The notes under the pieces are model-generated. The model worked only from the letters and a program-made list of their open reading frames with translations, was not told the DNA's origin and did not search any database. Position numbers and translations under genes: made by a program. From the NCBI GenBank assembly GCA_902772565.1, contig CACYBJ010000093.1, positions 1 through 6,918 of the forward strand: a DNA stretch of 6,918 nt. Direction: 5' to 3'. This stretch comes from an uncultured Lachnospiraceae bacterium. Lineage in GTDB: Bacteria > Bacillota > Clostridia > Lachnospirales > Lachnospiraceae. Below are positions 6,200 to 6,918 of the stretch, one piece after another (the stretch's first letter is position 1; every line of letters begins with the position of its first letter).

Positions 6200-6918
6200 A
6201 TGCTCTGGACAATACTGATAATACTGGCCTTTATCATATTTTTTACGGTAGGGCTCATACCTATGATCATACTTCTTATCGTAAGGTTGTTTGATAAGAA
6301 TCTGGCCGCACGTATCGGCCAGCCCATAGTATGTAAATTCGGCTGGAACCTGGTTCTTGGAATGGCCGGATGCAGAAAAGATGTAAAGGGTCTGGAAAAC
6401 ATACCCGAAGGTCCCTGCCTTTTTGTTGGCAATCACAGAAGTTTCTTTGATATCCCGCTTTCATATTCAGTGATTCCGGCAGGTCATCTCACCGCATATG
6501 TTTCCAAAAAGGAAGTGGGTAAAGTTCCTTTTCTCAACTGTTGGATGGTGATACTCAACTGCATTTTCCTGGACCGTTCCAATCCAAAAGCAGGTCTTAA
6601 GGGAATCAAGCAGGCAATCGCCGAGATTGAAGCGGGAAGATCCGTAATGATACTTCCGGAAGGAACCAGAAACAAAGGCGAAGGAGTTTCGGAATTTCAC
6701 GGCGGCAGCTTTAAGATAGCTGAAAGAACAGGATGCCCGGTAGTTCCGGTGGCCATGGCCTATACGGACGATGTGTTCGAAAAGCATATGCCGATAATCA
6801 AACCCCAGAGGATGAAAATAATATTCGGAAAGCCTATTGAGACAAAAGGTCTTTCAAGGGATGAGCTGAGAAACATCCCCGGACAGGCTCATGAAGAGGT
6901 CCTCAAAATGTATGAGGG
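6200..6918 (+). CDS. plsC: 1-acyl-sn-glycerol-3-phosphate acyltransferase (PlsC-like), 3' end cut off by the window edge
   Basis: Transfers an acyl chain to lysophosphatidic acid to give phosphatidic acid (EC 2.3.1.51) at the inner face of the membrane. The frame is open from ATG 6200 to the edge: 239 complete codons and no stop. An N-terminal hydrophobic span at about residues 2-29 (LWTILIILAFIIFF...) anchors the enzyme. The PlsC domain follows with acyltransferase motif I NHRSFFD (His79, Asp84), the motif II region KKEVGKVPFLNCW and CIFLDRS (103-127), motif III LPEGTRNKG (152-160), and motif IV CPVVPVAM (179-186). A typical length near 240-260 means only a few residues are missing. Substrate preference cannot be read from motifs, so another member of the same acyltransferase family is possible. 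It lies 12 bases after murI with its own good ribosome binding site, so it is co-transcribed with the wall genes. Confidence 0.92.
   Translation, partial: MLWTILIILAFIIFFTVGLIPMIILLIVRLFDKNLAARIGQPIVCKFGWNLVLGMAGCRKDVKGLENIPEGPCLFVGNHRSFFDIPLSYSVIPAGHLTAYVSKKEVGKVPFLNCWMVILNCIFLDRSNPKAGLKGIKQAIAEIEAGRSVMILPEGTRNKGEGVSEFHGGSFKIAERTGCPVVPVAMAYTDDVFEKHMPIIKPQRMKIIFGKPIETKGLSRDELRNIPGQAHEEVLKMYE

Overview
The window looks like chromosomal DNA of a plant-fibre-using, gut- or rumen-type Firmicute, most likely in the Lachnospiraceae (Butyrivibrio / Roseburia / Lachnospira-like). This is inferred from gene content (a cellobiose phosphorylase, the MEP isoprenoid enzyme IspE, a D-Ala-D-Ala ligase next to a glutamate racemase), from the moderate GC content and from Gram-positive-type ribosome binding sites. 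Nothing in the sequence fixes the genus.

Layout. Positions 1-2444 (+) hold the 3' 98% or so of a GH94 cellobiose phosphorylase gene, closed by a strong intrinsic terminator at 2452-2487. Next is a small AT-rich gene (2527-3000, +) for an unrecognised single-span membrane protein. It converges on ispE (3033-3989, -), and a terminator-like hairpin for the + strand lies inside the 3' end of ispE. Between ispE and the divergent ddl operon is a roughly 350-base non-coding region. It carries five back-to-back short-loop hairpins (4043-4158), a possible minus-strand promoter, a near-consensus plus-strand sigma-A promoter (4213-4241), a further hairpin and a possible 29-residue leader peptide that ends in an ATGA overlap with ddl. 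From 4345 to the right edge runs a compact + operon: ddl (D-Ala-D-Ala ligase), murI (glutamate racemase, 8-base overlap with ddl) and the first 239 codons of a plsC-like acyltransferase.

Function. The cellobiose phosphorylase would split imported or intracellular cellobiose into glucose 1-phosphate and glucose, saving ATP during cellulose breakdown. ddl and murI supply the two D-amino-acid inputs of the peptidoglycan stem peptide, and plsC makes phosphatidic acid, so the right-hand operon links wall and membrane synthesis. IspE feeds isopentenyl diphosphate production, which includes the undecaprenyl carrier for the wall, so the divergent pair ispE / ddl-murI-plsC has an envelope theme.

The protein-coding genes are ordinary. 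The unusual part is the ispE-ddl intergenic region: a tandem hairpin array that would lie in the ispE 5' leader if the candidate minus promoter is real, with an arm complementary to the ispE Shine-Dalgarno sequence, plus the possible ddl leader peptide. I found no CRISPR array, tRNA, rRNA, intact insertion sequence or defence system.
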